A stretch of 7,665 nt of DNA from a bacterium. GTDB taxonomy: Bacteria; Thermosulfidibacterota; Thermosulfidibacteria; Thermosulfidibacterales; Thermosulfidibacteraceae. A program made the position numbers and the translations under genes. Location of the stretch: positions 1-7,665 of the forward strand of contig JALWBK010000200.1 in assembly GCA_027037155.1 (NCBI GenBank). Reading direction: 5' to 3'. Below the pieces are notes generated by a model. The model searched no databases and had not been told where the DNA came from. It saw nothing but the letters and a program-made list of their open reading frames with translations. Of this stretch, positions 6,327-7,665 are shown piece after piece. Every line of letters begins with the position of its first letter. Positions within the stretch are counted from its first letter, which is position 1.

Positions 6327-6355
6327 AAGATAGAGAAAAGAAGCTCAACTGTCAA
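6327..6355 (-). promoter_or_regulatory. sigma-70 promoter of the XRE-cupin / polyamine operon
   Basis: On the minus strand a consensus TTGACA (6355-6350) and TATCTT (6332-6327) are spaced by exactly 17 bases. The expected start is near 6320, some 60 bases before the regulator's ATG. It lies in the 106-base gap after holA, so the operon need not depend on read-through from holA. Confidence 0.75.
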
Positions 6356-6359
6356 GAGG

Positions 6360-6381
6360 GGTACATCAAATTTTTTGTACC
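6360..6381. repeat. imperfect 22-bp palindrome at the end of holA
   Basis: GGTACA (6360-6365) and TGTACC (6376-6381) flank an AT-rich centre that is itself mostly symmetric. It covers the holA stop codon and lies directly upstream of the -35 box of the polyamine promoter. It could be a second regulator site or a weak transcription-end hairpin; there is no T-run in the transcript after it. Confidence 0.4.
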
Positions 6382-7331
6382 AGCAGGGAGCACTCAATCA
6401 AAAAGTCTTCCACAAGCTTCTTAAGCAACGATCCTGAAGCCGAAAGGCGAGACTTCTTCTCTAAATCCACAGCCCTTTCATAGGCGTACTTCACCTTCTC
6501 CTGCCCTAACACCTCTAACAGCCTGTCAAACTTACTCCTCACAAAGGGCGGGAAGGACTTGGCACCAGCGGAGTAAAGAAGCAGATTCCTCAGGTGCCCC
6601 TCAATGTAGGCTATAATTGAGTGAAGCGGCACATCCATAGCCAAAAGTCTTTCCAAAACCTCCAAAGACTCCATGCCACTCTTGAAAAGAGTATCGGCAA
6701 GGGCGTGAATACTAACCCCTTCTCCCCGCGAGAGAACATCCTTGCTCAAGCCAACAACCAACTTCTCTATCTCCCTATTTAGGACCTCCATACTGCCGCC
6801 TGAGGCCTCAATGAGCACATCCACCAAGGCATCGTCTTCCAGCCCCATTTTTTCCAACTTCTTCTTGAGCCAAGCACGAAGCTCGTTAGCCCTTGCCCTC
6901 CTACAGTAAACGGCAAATCCATCCACCTTCTCAAAAACCTTCAACAGAGGGTGTTCCCCCTTAGGTGTATCTTCCTCGGTAATCTGAACCATCACGAAAC
7001 AGGTGCTTTCCGGGATTGACCCCAAAAGCTCCTCAAACTGCTCTTTCTCCTTTTTGTAAAGGGTTTTGTAAAAACCTTGGACATCTTTAAGGATAACCAA
7101 GCTCTCCTCAGAAAAGAGGGAACCACCAAAAAGTAGAGAAGACAAATCTGCCAAGCTCAGCTCTTTGCCCCCGTACAGCTCCGTTATACTTTCCGAAGGA
7201 ACCCCCCAAGATCTTTTCACTATCTCTAAGGTTTTCCTCACGAAAGCGGTTTCAGAACCGTAAATAAAAACACGATTCTTACGATCTCTCTTGTAAAGCC
7301 TTGAGAACTCCTTGGGAGAAACTATTCTCAT
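6366..7331 (-). CDS. holA: DNA polymerase III delta subunit
   Basis: A 321-residue clamp-loader wrench that opens the sliding clamp within the replicase complex. It shows the three-part layout: an AAA+-like domain (about 1-140, with the non-functional nucleotide loop FIYGSETAFVRKTLEIV at 22-38 and FGGSLFSEESLVILKDV at 68-84), a small lid domain (about 141-205, with RARANELRAWLKKKLEKMG and EASGGSMEVLNREIEKL), and a helical collar (about 208-321). Length is normal. Sequence of delta is poorly conserved in general, but the pattern and the position directly after lptE, as in many Gram-negatives, agree. The ATG at 7331 lies two bases after the lptE stop and has no clear Shine-Dalgarno, so translation is probably coupled to lptE. 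Confidence 0.92.
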   Translation of the reverse strand: MRIVSPKEFSRLYKRDRKNRVFIYGSETAFVRKTLEIVKRSWGVPSESITELYGGKELSLADLSSLLFGGSLFSEESLVILKDVQGFYKTLYKKEKEQFEELLGSIPESTCFVMVQITEEDTPKGEHPLLKVFEKVDGFAVYCRRARANELRAWLKKKLEKMGLEDDALVDVLIEASGGSMEVLNREIEKLVVGLSKDVLSRGEGVSIHALADTLFKSGMESLEVLERLLAMDVPLHSIIAYIEGHLRNLLLYSAGAKSFPPFVRSKFDRLLEVLGQEKVKYAYERAVDLEKKSRLSASGSLLKKLVEDFLIECSLLVQKI

Positions 7332-7333
7332 GA

Positions 7334-7665
7334 CTATAACAACAGGCTGGCTATCTGCTGAGCTATACCTTCAGAAACCCTTCGTACAGCCCTTCTCTCC
7401 TCAGCCTTGGTTCTTTCTATCTCATCGTACACGTTGTAATCCTCGTACTCCGAAACAGAGGGATACTCAGCCACAAGTTTGCCATCAGCATCGTAAACCC
7501 GCACCCTCACCACCACGGTCAATCTGTAAACCGACACATCCCCCGAAGAATCAAGAGCTACAGCCCTCTTACTATAACCAAGGACCTCCCCTTCAATTGT
7601 GTAATCCGCCTGATCCTTAGAAACCACCGTGATCTTAGCCGTTCTCTGAAGAGAAGAAATTAGAT
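7334..7665 (-). CDS. lptE: LptE-like LPS-assembly lipoprotein (C-terminal part)
   Basis: The last 110 or so codons of a gene that enters from the right edge. The visible part runs from [30 protein letters not shown] onward in pieces typical of LptE: a strand ending [28 protein letters not shown], an [10 protein letters not shown] segment, and a final amphipathic helix with [20 protein letters not shown]. LptE is an outer-membrane lipoprotein that plugs the LptD pore and helps insert lipopolysaccharide. The signal peptide and lipobox would be off the window, so lipidation cannot be checked. An in-frame GTG at 7627 is inside the conserved domain and is not the start. The lptE-holA order is conserved in many Gram-negative genomes, which supports both calls. 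Confidence 0.82.
   Translation of the reverse strand, partial: LISSLQRTAKITVVSKDQADYTIEGEVLGYSKRAVALDSSGDVSVYRLTVVVRVRVYDADGKLVAEYPSVSEYEDYNVYDEIERTKAEERRAVRRVSEGIAQQIASLLL

Noticed and set aside
1..7665. CRISPR array, tRNA, rRNA or insertion sequence
   Set aside because: No regularly spaced repeats, no cloverleaf or rRNA stretch and no transposase or terminal inverted repeats were seen.

Overview
The window suggests a Gram-negative, probably thermophilic, deep-branching bacterium. An LptE-type outer-membrane gene implies lipopolysaccharide export. The polyamine route (pyruvoyl arginine decarboxylase plus bacterial class 1B SAM decarboxylase plus aminopropyltransferase) and an inositol-phosphate-type CDP-alcohol phosphotransferase are typical of lineages such as Aquificota, Thermosulfidibacter or Thermodesulfobacteria. 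The lineage is inferred from gene content only; no rRNA or other marker is present.

Layout. At the left edge is the 5' part of a minus-strand AAA ATPase of the AAA_14/DUF4143 kind (2-223, cut by the edge). Then comes a gene-poor stretch (224-604) with a perfect 16-bp palindrome, a decayed minus-strand coding fragment and a probable promoter for the next gene. From 605 to 2620 on the plus strand lies an AT-rich cyclic-di-GMP gene. It encodes an N-terminal helical region, a zinc-binding CZB-like domain lacking one ligand, a degenerate GGDEF and a largely intact EAL domain.

Everything right of 2675 is on the minus strand. In transcription order: lptE (partial), holA, then a promoter and operator, then a tight six-gene run: XRE-cupin regulator, speD, pdaD, speE, a CDP-alcohol phosphatidyltransferase and a DUF6391-like membrane protein. 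Gaps inside this run are 20, 25 and 10 nt, followed by overlaps of 11 and 17 nt.

How it works together. PdaD makes agmatine from arginine, SpeD makes decarboxylated SAM, and SpeE transfers its aminopropyl group to agmatine or putrescine. The first gene of the run is a helix-turn-helix/cupin regulator. Between its promoter and its start lies an almost ideal 10-3-10 inverted repeat, so the run looks like a self-contained, feedback-controlled polyamine operon with two membrane-lipid genes at its end. The convergent plus-strand c-di-GMP gene and the 600 bases before it differ in base composition and orientation and look like a separate, possibly acquired, segment.
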